Numbered from the stretch's first letter, positions 17,677 through 28,040 are shown. The stretch is 64,000 bases of DNA from Vicingus serpentipes (GCF_007993035.1 NZ_VOOS01000004.1:310001-374000), one strand, 5' to 3'. The notes: generated by a model from the sequence alone, not told the origin. Program-made: numbers and translations.

Positions 17677-18055
17677 TCAAAGCTTTTAAACGTTTTAAAA
17701 TTACTTTTATTTTTTCTTCAACCTCTTTGTACGTAAAAATTTCTTTAGCGGTATAAATAAACATTACATTTAATTCTTGCCCATTTTCTTTAAGGCTTTC
17801 TTTTAATTCATGATTATTTAAGCGGTAAGCTTCTTTTATTCTTCGTCGTATTAAATTTCTGTTAACTGCTAGTCGGATGTTTTTTTTAGGCACAGCAAAA
17901 CCTGCGTTTAGATATATTCCTGTCTTCTCCTCTTTTTTAGTATAAACAACTCTTATAGAAGGCTCATTTACAGAACGACCTTTAGCAAACAAAAACTGAA
18001 TGTCGTTGTGACTTTTAAGGTGTTCTTTTTTTGAAAATTTGTTGTTTAACTTCAT
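17657..18055 (-). CDS. rnpA: Ribonuclease P protein component
   Basis: A 132-residue basic protein that binds the RNase P RNA and helps it cut tRNA 5' leaders. The RNR signature region is clear: [25 protein letters not shown]. The C-terminal half is a lysine-rich helix ([16 protein letters not shown]), normal in length for Bacteroidota. It is the first gene of the minus-strand operon and has a promoter box 12 bases upstream. rpmH, the frequent neighbour in other phyla, is not present; a PAP2 gene diverges from it instead. Confidence 0.95.
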   Translation of the reverse strand: MKLNNKFSKKEHLKSHNDIQFLFAKGRSVNEPSIRVVYTKKEEKTGIYLNAGFAVPKKNIRLAVNRNLIRRRIKEAYRLNNHELKESLKENGQELNVMFIYTAKEIFTYKEVEEKIKVILKRLKALNEKDIK

Positions 18056-18066
18056 AATGCTAAAGT

Positions 18067-18074
18067 CAAAGATA
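18067..18074 (-). promoter_or_regulatory. Bacteroidota -7 box for the rnpA operon
   Basis: On the minus strand this reads TATCTTTG, fitting TAnnTTTG, with a predicted transcript start near 18062 and a leader of about seven bases. No convincing -33 box is seen. Confidence 0.45.
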
Positions 18075-18146
18075 CTTTCATTAAAAACAATAGGCTTTAA
18101 TTTCTAAAACAAAAAATATAAATTAAGTTAAAAGGTTTGATTTGGC

Positions 18147-18154
18147 TATTTTTG
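18147..18154 (+). promoter_or_regulatory. Bacteroidota -7 box (TATTTTTG) for the PAP2-crcB-pafA operon
   Basis: Fits TAnnTTTG and predicts a transcript start near 18159. That limits the PAP2 gene start to the 20 bases or so before 18179, since an in-frame stop lies at 18176-18178. Confidence 0.5.
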
Positions 18155-18178
18155 TCAATAAACCAAAACAACACATAG

Positions 18179-18760
18179 ATTCTTTCATTTTTAAACAATA
18201 TTGACACTGAGCTTTTTCTGTTTTTAAACAGTATTCACAACAATTTTTTTGATGTTGTATTTGAATGGATTTCTGATCGTTATATATGGATACCTCTTTA
18301 TTTAGCGCTTCTTATTTTACTTTTTGTAAAATTTAAAAAAGGGTTGCTTTATATCGTTCCATTTATTGTAACGTTAATTTTTTTAAGCGATAAAATTTCT
18401 GTGTATTTTTTTAAAGAGGTATTTATGCGATTACGGCCTTGTCATAATCCTGAAATAGCTAATTTGGTTCATATTGTTAGTGATCATTGTGGAGGTCAAT
18501 ATGGATTTGTATCTTCTCACGCTACAAATACTTTTGCTTTAGCAGTTTTTGTAGGCTTGCTGGTAAAACAAAAAATTTCCTGGTTGTTACCAACACTTGT
18601 AATTTGGGCGGCAGTTGTATCTTACAGCAGAATTTATTTAGGAGTTCATTATCCTGGGGATGTAATTTGCGGTGCAATATTGGGTGCAATTATTGGCAAA
18701 TTTGTTTTTATGATGCTTAGTTTTATCAATAAAAAAATAGACAATAAAATAGGGTTATGA
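18179..18760 (+). CDS. PAP2 superfamily lipid phosphatase, probable ATT start
   Basis: About 193 residues, integral membrane. Phosphatase signatures are present: K-x6-RP in KEVFMRLRP, a Ser-Ser-His version of PSGH (SSHATNTFA) and SRIYLGVHYPGD, matching SRxxxxxHxxxD. Likely substrates are undecaprenyl pyrophosphate or lipid phosphates at the periplasmic face. The first ATG/GTG/TTG in frame is TTG 18344, which would delete the family's N-terminal helices. The frame is open upstream to 18179 and encodes the expected IDTELFLFLNSIH and IWIPLYLALL segments. The in-frame stop before it and the promoter box leave ATT (18179) as the best start; ATT at 18200 is the alternative. It overlaps crcB by four bases. 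Confidence 0.85.
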   Translation: MLSFLNNIDTELFLFLNSIHNNFFDVVFEWISDRYIWIPLYLALLILLFVKFKKGLLYIVPFIVTLIFLSDKISVYFFKEVFMRLRPCHNPEIANLVHIVSDHCGGQYGFVSSHATNTFALAVFVGLLVKQKISWLLPTLVIWAAVVSYSRIYLGVHYPGDVICGAILGAIIGKFVFMMLSFINKKIDNKIGL

Positions 18761-19125
18761 TAAATTATATAGCAATATTTATTGGTGGTGGTTTAGGAAG
18801 TTTATGTCGTTATGTTATATCTAAGTTTAGCACCTCTTTTTTTGATGGAAATTTTCCATTAGGAACCTTTATTTCAAATACATTAAGTTGCATAATTTTA
18901 GCAATTTCAGTATTACTTTTTGCCAACAAAATTGATGCAAGCACCACACTAAAGTTATTTTTAATTACAGGGTTTTGTGGAGGTTTTAGTACCTTCTCAA
19001 CCTTTAGTTTCGAAACATTTGAATTATTAAAATCAGGCAATTATTTCGTTGCTATATTAAACATTTTACTAAGCGTTATAGTTGGTGTTGGATTGATTTA
19101 TATATTATTAAAAAATCAAGGTTAA
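18757..19125 (+). CDS. crcB: Fluoride channel/exporter CrcB (Fluc)
   Basis: A 122-residue protein with four membrane helices. It shows the Fluc signatures GGGLGSLCRY near the N-terminus, GTFISNT in helix two, and GFCGGFSTFSTF, which carries the central sodium site and the Phe box of the pore. Fluc proteins work as dual-topology dimers and expel toxic fluoride. I see no fluoride riboswitch; the gene is embedded in an operon, overlapping the PAP2 stop by four bases and the next gene by one base (TAATG). Confidence 0.94.
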   Translation: MINYIAIFIGGGLGSLCRYVISKFSTSFFDGNFPLGTFISNTLSCIILAISVLLFANKIDASTTLKLFLITGFCGGFSTFSTFSFETFELLKSGNYFVAILNILLSVIVGVGLIYILLKNQG

Positions 19126-20750
19126 TGAAGAATTTTATTTTAGCCATTTTATTAATGGCAACTACAGTTTCAAACGCTCAAAACAACAAGCCAAAACTTG
19201 TTGTTGGTATTGTGGTTGATCAAATGCGTTACGATTATTTAGATCGCTATTGGAATAAATTTGGTGAGGATGGGTTTAAAAAATTAATTAATAATGGTTT
19301 TAATTGTCAGAATACCCATTACAATTATATGCCAACCTATACGGCTCCAGGGCATGCATCTATTTATTCAGGAACAACACCAGAAAACCATGGAATTATA
19401 GCAAATACTTGGTTTAATAAAGAGTCGGGAAAATATTTTTATTGTACTGAAGATACAACAGTAGCTACTTTGGGGAGTGGTTCTAAAAATGGACTAATGT
19501 CTCCTAAAAATATGATTACTACAACAATTACAGATGAGCTAAAATTAGCAACTAATTTTAAAGGTAAAGTAATCGGCGTTTCATTAAAGGATAGAGGAGC
19601 AATATTACCTGCAGGGCACAAAGCAGATGCAGCTTATTGGTACGATGGCGGAAATGAAGGAAAATGGATAAGCAGCACATACTACATGAATGACTTGCCA
19701 AAATGGGTGCAAGATGTTAACTCTAAAAATTCAGCAAATACCTATTTAAACAAACCTTGGAATACACTATTACCAATAAAAGATTATACTGAAAGCATTC
19801 CTGATGATAATCATTATGAAGGAACATTTACAGGTGAAGAAAAACCTATTTTTCCTCATAATTTACCAGCTTTAAGAGATAGTAATTCAAACTATAGTTT
19901 AATTAAAGCTACTCCTTTTGGAAATACCATTTTAAAAGAAATGGCAATTGCAGCAATTAAAGGAGAGCAGCTAGGGAAAGATGATATTACCGACTTTTTA
20001 GCGATTAGTTTCTCTTCACCTGATTATGTGGGGCACCAATTTGGACCAATGTCTATTGAGGTGGAAGATACTTACTTAAGATTAGATAGAGAATTAGCTG
20101 AGATTTTAACATTATTAGAAGCGCAATTTAAAAATGATGAAGTTTTAATCTTTTTAACAGCTGATCATGGAGCAGTTAATGTTCCCCAGTATTTAATTGA
20201 CAATCATATTCCTGCAGGTTATTTTGATATGAAATCTGCTGCAAAAGATTTGAGTAAAAAATGTAAAACTCAATTTGGCGTAGATAGTTTAATTCGAAAT
20301 ATTTCTAATAGCCATGTATTTTTAGATTACAACCGTATTGATGCTAATAAACTAAATCAGAAAAAAATTGAAAATGCTATTGCTACTTGGCTATTGGACT
20401 ACGAAGGCGTTGCATTAACATTAACAAGAAATAGTTTAGAAAGCACAAAATTTGATGAAGGTATAGCCTCAATAATTCAAAGAGGATTTAATCAAAATCG
20501 TTCGGGAGATATTTTGTTTACACTTGAATCGGGCTGGATAATGTCTGGGTACTCAACAGGCACAACACATGGCTCTCCTTATCAATACGATACACATGTA
20601 CCATTGCTTTGGTATGGTGCTGGTATTGCAAAAGGTGAAACGAAAAGTAAAATTGTAATACCAGATATCGCTGCTACTTTAGCAGTAATGTTAAATATTC
20701 AGGCGCCAAGCGCATGTACAGGATTACCAATTAAAGAACTTGTAAAATGA
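19125..20750 (+). CDS. pafA: PafA-like alkaline phosphatase, periplasmic
   Basis: A 541-residue protein with a signal peptide (about 1-18) and an alkaline phosphatase superfamily fold. It opens with VVGIVVDQMRYDYL, supplying the first zinc-binding Asp. It continues with PTYTAPGHASIYSGTTPENHG, holding the Thr nucleophile region, and SLKDRGAILPAGH, with the Lys and Arg that mark PafA-type phosphomonoesterases. Later metal ligands are in SSPDYVGHQFGP, TADHGA and GTTHGSPYQYD. The family releases phosphate from many organic phosphates outside the cytoplasm. A phosphodiesterase role is possible, but the K/R pair favours phosphomonoesters. It starts one base inside the crcB stop. Confidence 0.85.
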   Translation: MKNFILAILLMATTVSNAQNNKPKLVVGIVVDQMRYDYLDRYWNKFGEDGFKKLINNGFNCQNTHYNYMPTYTAPGHASIYSGTTPENHGIIANTWFNKESGKYFYCTEDTTVATLGSGSKNGLMSPKNMITTTITDELKLATNFKGKVIGVSLKDRGAILPAGHKADAAYWYDGGNEGKWISSTYYMNDLPKWVQDVNSKNSANTYLNKPWNTLLPIKDYTESIPDDNHYEGTFTGEEKPIFPHNLPALRDSNSNYSLIKATPFGNTILKEMAIAAIKGEQLGKDDITDFLAISFSSPDYVGHQFGPMSIEVEDTYLRLDRELAEILTLLEAQFKNDEVLIFLTADHGAVNVPQYLIDNHIPAGYFDMKSAAKDLSKKCKTQFGVDSLIRNISNSHVFLDYNRIDANKLNQKKIENAIATWLLDYEGVALTLTRNSLESTKFDEGIASIIQRGFNQNRSGDILFTLESGWIMSGYSTGTTHGSPYQYDTHVPLLWYGAGIAKGETKSKIVIPDIAATLAVMLNIQAPSACTGLPIKELVK

Positions 20751-21358
20751 AAACATTAAATACGCTTATAATCGCCTTGTTTATTTTTGTTGGATGTAAT
20801 ACTCCAGAAAGAGAAAGTAACGAAACAATAGAGTTAATTAAAGAAGATACATTAGAGTTAACAGATAACGTAAATTTAAGAGCATCAAAAACAGAAGTTT
20901 TAACCCCTCAAGATTCTTTTTTAATGATTTTTTCTAGTGTTTCTGAAATGCAAAAAACAGCGGATTATTCATCATTAATAAATGAAAACTATGGCGTTTA
21001 TATCATCAGTAGCAATGGAGCAATGCCCCAAATTGAAAAAAGCTATGAACTTAATGCTGCTATTTTAACCAAAAAGATTTCCAATAAAGCAATAGTTGGA
21101 GAGTTGCCAAAAGTAGTTTGTGAGGATTTTATTTACAACAAACAGGGATGTTTTGCTCAAGAAATCAATTCACTATTAGATGGTCAAATATGGAACTATT
21201 GTGATTTAAATGAGAAGGAAAAACAGGCATTTATAGCTGTTGCTGAAACAATAAAATATACTGTAATCGATACAGAAAGTTATGTTTATTATTTTTCAAT
21301 AGTTGATGATATATGGGCATTAACTTTTATAGATGTTCGAACACCTTGTGAAGGATAA
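20747..21358 (+). CDS. Hypothetical lipoprotein
   Basis: A 203-residue protein I cannot assign to a family. The N-terminus (MKTLNTLIIALFIFVGC) has a lipobox ending at Cys17, so it should be lipid-anchored, followed by an acidic linker. Five further Cys residues are spread through the body, and the C-terminal half looks like a small alpha/beta domain (YVYYFSIVDDIWALTFIDV). Its ATG overlaps the pafA stop (ATGA), making it the last gene of the PAP2-crcB-pafA operon. Its job may relate to the phosphatase, but that is inferred only from position. Confidence 0.75.
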   Translation: MKTLNTLIIALFIFVGCNTPERESNETIELIKEDTLELTDNVNLRASKTEVLTPQDSFLMIFSSVSEMQKTADYSSLINENYGVYIISSNGAMPQIEKSYELNAAILTKKISNKAIVGELPKVVCEDFIYNKQGCFAQEINSLLDGQIWNYCDLNEKEKQAFIAVAETIKYTVIDTESYVYYFSIVDDIWALTFIDVRTPCEG

Positions 21359-21409
21359 AAGCAATCAAAGCAGCAGAAAAAAACACCCTTCTCGTTTGTT
21401 AATTTTTAT

Positions 21410-21428
21410 GTTGATAAATACTATCAAC
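21410..21428. other. Perfect inverted repeat upstream of gyrB
   Basis: GTTGATA and TATCAAC flank a five-base loop (AATAC). It lies about 40 bases upstream of the predicted gyrB -7 box. It has no T-tract, so it is a weak candidate for a terminator; an operator is possible. The rest of 21359-21509 holds only the promoter box. Confidence 0.3.
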
Positions 21429-21466
21429 CAATAAGTATTTACCGCTTATAAACGGCTTCGTTTTGT

Positions 21467-21474
21467 TATATTTG
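21467..21474 (+). promoter_or_regulatory. Bacteroidota -7 box (TATATTTG) for gyrB
   Basis: Fits TAnnTTTG with a predicted transcript start near 21479 and a leader of about 30 bases. No clear -33 element is seen. Confidence 0.5.
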
Positions 21475-21506
21475 TTACACTTCAAAAAACGAGAAATTTT
21501 AGATAA

Positions 21507-23456
<1,950 letters not shown>

Positions 23457-23477
23457 ATAAGAATTCAATGTATAATC

Positions 23478-23511
23478 AAAGCCCAAGAATAGATATTCTT
23501 GGGCTTTTTGT
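23478..23511 (+). terminator. Strong rho-independent terminator after gyrB
   Basis: A 13-base perfect stem (23478-23490 with 23495-23507) closes on a four-base loop (AGAT) and runs into five T residues. Confidence 0.92.
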
Positions 23512-23618
23512 TTTCTGTAAATAGACTTCTTTACAACAAAAAACGATTTTATTCGTAATATTATACTGCTTTGGCATAGACTTTGCCAACTACCAAGTAA
23601 CCTATTAAATTAAAAACT

Positions 23619-24440
23619 ATGAAAACAAAACACATAATATCAGCGATTGCTATTGCAGGGTTGTTTTCTGCATTTAGCGCTCAACAACAAATTGCGATTG
23701 GGCAAACAACTGAAAAAACAGAGTTTAGAAAAATTGAAAGTGAAGCTTATAAGCCAGGAGAAGTTTTAGAGTATAGATTACATTATGGAGTAATTAATGC
23801 TGGAACAGCTAGATTAGAAGTAAATAAATTAGATAAAAAAATTGCTGGACGAGAAGTTTACCATGTGGTTGGAACAGGAAAATCGAAAGGCGCTTTTGAT
23901 TGGTTTTTTAAAGTTAGAGACCGTTATGAAACATTTATCGATAAGGATGGAGCCTTCCCTTGGATGTTTGTTAGAGACGTAAATGAAGGTGGTTATAAGA
24001 TTAAACAGAATTACACCTTTGCTCAAAACAAACAAAAAGTAATTACTCAAGATGGCAATGAATTTGAAGCTCCAGAAGGAATTCAAGATATGCTTTCTTC
24101 ATTTTATTATGCAAGAACTATAGATTTTAGTAATGCTAAAAAAGGAGAAATATTTACAATTTGGTCGTTTGTTGATGATGAAATATGGCCGTTAAAAATA
24201 AGATATGCAGGAAAAGAAAAAGTAGAAGTTAGTGGAGATACTTATAATGCAATGAAGTTTCACCCTGTAATTCAAACAGGTCGTTTGTTTAAAAGTGAAG
24301 ACGATGTAAGTGTTTGGATTTCAGATGATGCAAATAAAATACCACTACTAGCACAAGGTAAAGTTATGGTTGGTTCAGTTAAAATGGAATTAACAGGCTA
24401 CAAAGGATTAGTTGCACCAATTTCAAAAATTGACGATTAA
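23619..24440 (+). CDS. DUF3108 domain-containing exported protein
   Basis: A 273-residue protein with a signal peptide (about 1-22). The body matches the DUF3108 pattern: a segment starting YKPGEVLEYRLHYGVINAGTA, then FKVRDRYETFID and IWSFVDDEIWPL. The family forms a periplasmic or outer-membrane-facing beta-rich fold of unknown function. It stands alone between two strong terminators. The region 23512-23618 must hold its promoter, but I see no clean TAnnTTTG there; TAGACTTTG at about 23577 is one base too wide. Confidence 0.85.
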   Translation: MKTKHIISAIAIAGLFSAFSAQQQIAIGQTTEKTEFRKIESEAYKPGEVLEYRLHYGVINAGTARLEVNKLDKKIAGREVYHVVGTGKSKGAFDWFFKVRDRYETFIDKDGAFPWMFVRDVNEGGYKIKQNYTFAQNKQKVITQDGNEFEAPEGIQDMLSSFYYARTIDFSNAKKGEIFTIWSFVDDEIWPLKIRYAGKEKVEVSGDTYNAMKFHPVIQTGRLFKSEDDVSVWISDDANKIPLLAQGKVMVGSVKMELTGYKGLVAPISKIDD

Positions 24441-24470
24441 TAACAGTTATCTGTTTAAAACAATAGAAAA

Positions 24471-24506
24471 AATAAGGCGATGAAGCAATTCATCGCCTTA
24501 TTTTTA
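24471..24506 (+). terminator. Strong rho-independent terminator after the DUF3108 gene
   Basis: A perfect 14-base stem (24471-24484 with 24489-24502) with a GCAA tetraloop is followed by a T run. The next gene starts 16 bases later. Confidence 0.92.
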
Positions 24507-24521
24507 TGCCTTATTTAAAAA

Positions 24522-25778
24522 ATGAAGATGGGGAAAAAAATAGCTGCGGTTGTATTTGTGTTAATCCTTTTAATAGGAGGGTGTAGAATATATTTCAATG
24601 ATTATTATTACGATTTAGAAACAGAGGAAGACTTAATTAGTCTAGAAGACACCATTCCTGAACCTACTTTTGAGTATGGTATTCAAACGGATTCATTTAC
24701 AGTACATAAAGGAGTAATACAACCGAATGAATTTTTAGCAAACATTTTATTAAAATATAAAATTCCTTATCCAGAGATTGATAAACTGGTTAAAGAATCA
24801 GAAGGTGTTTTTAATGTAAAAAGCTTACATGTGGGTAAAAACTATACAGTAATGTGTAGTAATGATTCTTTAGGTAAAGCACAATGTTTTATATACGAAC
24901 CAAATGCTGTAGAGTATGTGGTGTTTGATATGAGAGATTCGTTAAGAATTTATAAAGAGCGTAGAGAAATTACAACCGAAATACACACAACCTCAGGAGT
25001 TATTACATCTTCTTTATATAAAACCCTGCAGGACGCAAAAGTAAGCCCTGTGTTGGCAATAGAAATGGCAAATGTGTATGCCTGGTCGATAGATTTCTAC
25101 AGAATTCAAGAAAACGATTGGTTTAAAGTAATATATGAAGAAAAGTTTGTTGATGGAAAATCAATAGGTATTGGCAAAGTATTGGCAGCAGAATTTAACC
25201 ATAGTGGTAAAAACTATAATGCTTATTACTTTGAACAAGATAATGTAGGTGATTATTTTGATTCCAAAGCGAATAGTTTAAGACGGGCATTTTTAAAGTC
25301 ACCCTTAGAGTTTGGTCGATTAACCTCTGGTTTTACAATGAAGCGTTTTCATCCGGTACAAAAACGAAATAAACCACATTTAGGAACAGATTACGCCGCA
25401 CCAAAAGGAACACCAATTTTGGCTACTGGAAACGGAGTTGTAATTGCATCTGCACATTCTGTTTATAATGGTAATTACGTTAAAATTAAACACAATAGTA
25501 CTTACACTACTCAATATTTACACATGAGTAAAAGAGCAGCTAAAGTTGGTCAAAGTATAAAGCAAGGAGATGTAATTGGTTATGTTGGTAGCACAGGTTT
25601 AGCAACTGGTCCTCATGTTTGTTATCGTTTTTGGAAAAATGGGCAACAGGTTAATCATTTAAATGAGGATTTTCCTCCATCTGAGCCAATAAAGCCTGCC
25701 TACAAAGCACCATTTGAGCTTAAAAAAGCAGAGTTTGATAAGCAATTACAAAAGGTAAAAGTGAAAGGGCTGGATTAG
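24522..25778 (+). CDS. M23 family peptidoglycan endopeptidase-like lipoprotein
   Basis: A 418-residue envelope protein. The N-terminal hydrophobic stretch ends LLIGGC, a plausible lipobox at Cys21. The middle region (about 60-260) resembles the LysM-like/OapA-type domains before M23 domains. The C-terminal LytM fold has H286 and D290 in HLGTDYAAPKGTPI and the substrate loop QYLHMS. The usual second motif HxH reads H365-V-C367, so the last zinc-ligand or catalytic His is Cys. From memory this HVCYRFWKNG form recurs in Bacteroidota homologues. The protein may be a true cross-link hydrolase with altered chemistry, or a regulator of another hydrolase. ATG 24528 is an alternative start. Confidence 0.85.
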   Translation: MKMGKKIAAVVFVLILLIGGCRIYFNDYYYDLETEEDLISLEDTIPEPTFEYGIQTDSFTVHKGVIQPNEFLANILLKYKIPYPEIDKLVKESEGVFNVKSLHVGKNYTVMCSNDSLGKAQCFIYEPNAVEYVVFDMRDSLRIYKERREITTEIHTTSGVITSSLYKTLQDAKVSPVLAIEMANVYAWSIDFYRIQENDWFKVIYEEKFVDGKSIGIGKVLAAEFNHSGKNYNAYYFEQDNVGDYFDSKANSLRRAFLKSPLEFGRLTSGFTMKRFHPVQKRNKPHLGTDYAAPKGTPILATGNGVVIASAHSVYNGNYVKIKHNSTYTTQYLHMSKRAAKVGQSIKQGDVIGYVGSTGLATGPHVCYRFWKNGQQVNHLNEDFPPSEPIKPAYKAPFELKKAEFDKQLQKVKVKGLD

Positions 25779-25826
25779 TAAACATTCTCTATATTTATCA
25801 AATAAAAAGATTAGATAAATTATACA

Positions 25827-27350
25827 ATGTTAGTGAGGCCATATAATATTTTTATTGTATTAATTTATTTTGCATTTATATTCTTTGGGTGCTCTATAAA
25901 AGAGAAAACAAACAAAAAACAACAGGATAAATATTGTTGGGAAAATATTCATTCTAAAATAGAATCCTATTCAAATTTAGACTCTATTTTAAGTTTTGAA
26001 ATTTCTGAATTTCAATTATTAGTAGAGCAAAGTCTTGTTGTTAGATCAGAAATGATTCAGTTTTCTAATGAAATAAATTTAGATATTGAAAAACCAATTT
26101 CTTCTAAACATTTAGAGTTTTTAAAGTCTAAAACAGAAACATTTTTAGTTTTAAGAGAAAAGTTATACGATATAACCTATAGATATGAATGCGCTCAAGA
26201 AGCATCTAAAGAGAGGCTTGTAAGAGCAAAGGTAAAAGAAAACATTAGGACTAAAGCTGTAATGCTTTCTGTAGCATCAGCGTTAACCTTGTACGACAAT
26301 TATTTGATTGGGGCATTAATATTTGAAAACGACCCTCGTTTAAGGAGGTTGTCAAATGATCCTGACATAGGGTTTGATGTCTCTTCAAATGTATTATTAG
26401 AAATTACACTAGCGGCTAATTCTATTAAAAATCAAAAAAGGATTCAAGATGGGATATCTTTTTTTGAAAAAAAACAGAAACATTTTATCGGTCAAAGTGA
26501 TAACGAATATGAGTATTTGAAATTATTAATATATTCTAGCCCATCTTATAATCATATAAAAAATCTAACCACAAAAGAAATGGTTGGTAAAAAATTTAAA
26601 GTGTTCGGTAGAATGTCGCAAGATATTTTTGCTGAATTAAAAAAAGACGGATTTGACGGAATAAGTAAATTTTTTGGTAACTCTATTGGATTAGTCGAGT
26701 TTAGAAAGGGAAAGCTTTATAAAAACGAGAAGATCAAAGAAGAGCTATTAAAAGAACTTCAACCCCTAGATGTTATTCTAGAAAAAACTCCCTTTCGTTT
26801 AACAGATAAATTAATACCAGGGCATTTCGGACATGTCGCTATTTGGGTTGGGAATGAAAGTGAATTAAAAGAAAAAGGGTTATGGGATAATGAAGTTGTT
26901 AAGCCATTTCATGATCAAATTAGCTCAAAAGGAGCTGATAATTTTGATGGGAATAATATAGTTGAAGCTTTAAGGAGTGGAGTTAAACTTAGCTCTTTAG
27001 ATGAATTTATGAATATTGATGATATTGCTATTTTAAGACCTGTTTTTAATGATAGTATTAGCGAGAACCAATCACTGTTACTTGCATTTAGACAACTTGG
27101 GAAAAAATATGATTTTAATTTTGATGTTAACACAACAGAAAAAATAGTTTGTTCCGAATTAGCTTATGTTTGTTTTCCTCAAGTAGATTGGCCTACAGAA
27201 AAAACATTAGGAAGACATACTATTAGTCCTGACAATGTTGCTAATCAATGTATTAAAGGAGTAAAATTTCAACTGATTACTTTTTATCATGATGGTGTTA
27301 AATGCCAAGAAGATAAACAAATGGAATTATTTAAATCTTTAGTGGAATAA
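25827..27350 (+). CDS. YiiX/YebB-like NlpC/P60-type cysteine hydrolase, lipoprotein
   Basis: A 507-residue lipoprotein (FIFFGC, Cys22). The N-terminal half (about 30-320) is mostly helical and charged and of unknown function. The C-terminal part (about 325-490) resembles the YiiX/YebB-like permuted NlpC/P60 hydrolases. A conserved His sits in PGHFGHVAIWVG, an EALRSGV segment follows, and the catalytic Cys is in EKIVCSELAYVCF. Such enzymes cut amide bonds in peptidoglycan peptides or lipids, but the substrate here is unknown. It lies 48 bases after the M23 gene on the same strand, and both act in the envelope. It converges with the MazG-like gene. Confidence 0.78.
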   Translation: MLVRPYNIFIVLIYFAFIFFGCSIKEKTNKKQQDKYCWENIHSKIESYSNLDSILSFEISEFQLLVEQSLVVRSEMIQFSNEINLDIEKPISSKHLEFLKSKTETFLVLREKLYDITYRYECAQEASKERLVRAKVKENIRTKAVMLSVASALTLYDNYLIGALIFENDPRLRRLSNDPDIGFDVSSNVLLEITLAANSIKNQKRIQDGISFFEKKQKHFIGQSDNEYEYLKLLIYSSPSYNHIKNLTTKEMVGKKFKVFGRMSQDIFAELKKDGFDGISKFFGNSIGLVEFRKGKLYKNEKIKEELLKELQPLDVILEKTPFRLTDKLIPGHFGHVAIWVGNESELKEKGLWDNEVVKPFHDQISSKGADNFDGNNIVEALRSGVKLSSLDEFMNIDDIAILRPVFNDSISENQSLLLAFRQLGKKYDFNFDVNTTEKIVCSELAYVCFPQVDWPTEKTLGRHTISPDNVANQCIKGVKFQLITFYHDGVKCQEDKQMELFKSLVE

Positions 27351-27356
27351 GAACAA

Positions 27357-27683
27357 CTATTTTAACTTAGGATTATTGTGATGACGTTCTCCATCCCTTT
27401 TCGTTTTCTTTTCTAAGTTTTTGTTTAGTGCATCAGTCAAGTCAACACCTGTTTGGTTAGCCAAACACAACAAAACAAACAAAACATCTGCCATTTCTTC
27501 TCCTAAGTCTTTGTTTTTATCGCTTTCTTTTTCAGACTGTTCACCATATCTACGCGCAATAATGCGAGCTACTTCGCCAACTTCTTCTGTAAGCATTGCC
27601 ATATTGGTCAATTCATTAAAATAACGAACACCATGTTCTTTTATCCAATTATTTACTGTTTGTTGTGCTTGTTCTAATGTCAT
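27357..27683 (-). CDS. MazG-like nucleotide pyrophosphohydrolase
   Basis: A 108-residue all-alpha NTP-PPase superfamily protein. The metal-binding pattern is present: EEVGEVARI (ExxE) and, after a helix turn, EEMADVLFVLL (ExxxD). Members hydrolyse (d)NTPs to monophosphates plus pyrophosphate and clean the nucleotide pool. I start it at MTLEQAQ (27683) because the upstream in-frame extension reaches into the preceding gene. It is the last gene of the group FAD oxidoreductase - DUF6150 - MazG, two bases after DUF6150. Confidence 0.88.
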   Translation of the reverse strand: MTLEQAQQTVNNWIKEHGVRYFNELTNMAMLTEEVGEVARIIARRYGEQSEKESDKNKDLGEEMADVLFVLLCLANQTGVDLTDALNKNLEKKTKRDGERHHNNPKLK

Positions 27684-27685
27684 TT

Positions 27686-28036
27686 TTAAAACTTTAATAG
27701 ATGTGATTTTGCATTGTTTTTCCACCCAGCTTGGCTTTCATAATCTACAAAGTAAATTTTTAAATCAGCCTGACTTTCGTAATCAACAAAGTAGATTTTT
27801 TTATCGGCTTGGCTCTCGTATTTTACAACATACCAAAGCCCATCTTTTTTGGCTTGACTCTCATACTTTACATTAAATACTTTTAAGTCGCATTGCGATT
27901 CGTACTTCACAATGTAAACTTTAATGTCTGCTTGACTTTCGTATTTAACTTTAAATATTTTTTGAGCTTTTAATGATGTATTTGAGCTAAGTATAAAACT
28001 AAGAACGAGTGTAAGTAGGAGAATTAAGTTTTTCAT
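27686..28036 (-). CDS. DUF6150-type exported repeat protein
   Basis: A 116-residue protein: a signal peptide (about 1-24, ending LKAQ) and then almost nothing but six copies of a beta-strand unit, V(K/D)YESQA, spaced 13-15 residues apart. Each copy is followed by an alternating strand such as DLKIYF. The pattern predicts a small all-beta prism or solenoid with Tyr and Gln ladders on one face. The family is common in Bacteroidota, and its function is unknown to me. The gene lies between an FAD oxidoreductase (gap four bases) and the MazG-like gene (gap two), so they are co-transcribed. Confidence 0.85.
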   Translation of the reverse strand: MKNLILLLTLVLSFILSSNTSLKAQKIFKVKYESQADIKVYIVKYESQCDLKVFNVKYESQAKKDGLWYVVKYESQADKKIYFVDYESQADLKIYFVDYESQAGWKNNAKSHLLKF

Positions 28037-28040
28037 GGTA

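Noticed and set aside
18757-19125. Fluoride riboswitch for crcB
   Set aside because: The gene overlaps the PAP2 stop within an operon, and the upstream leader is only about 20 bases, too short for the aptamer.
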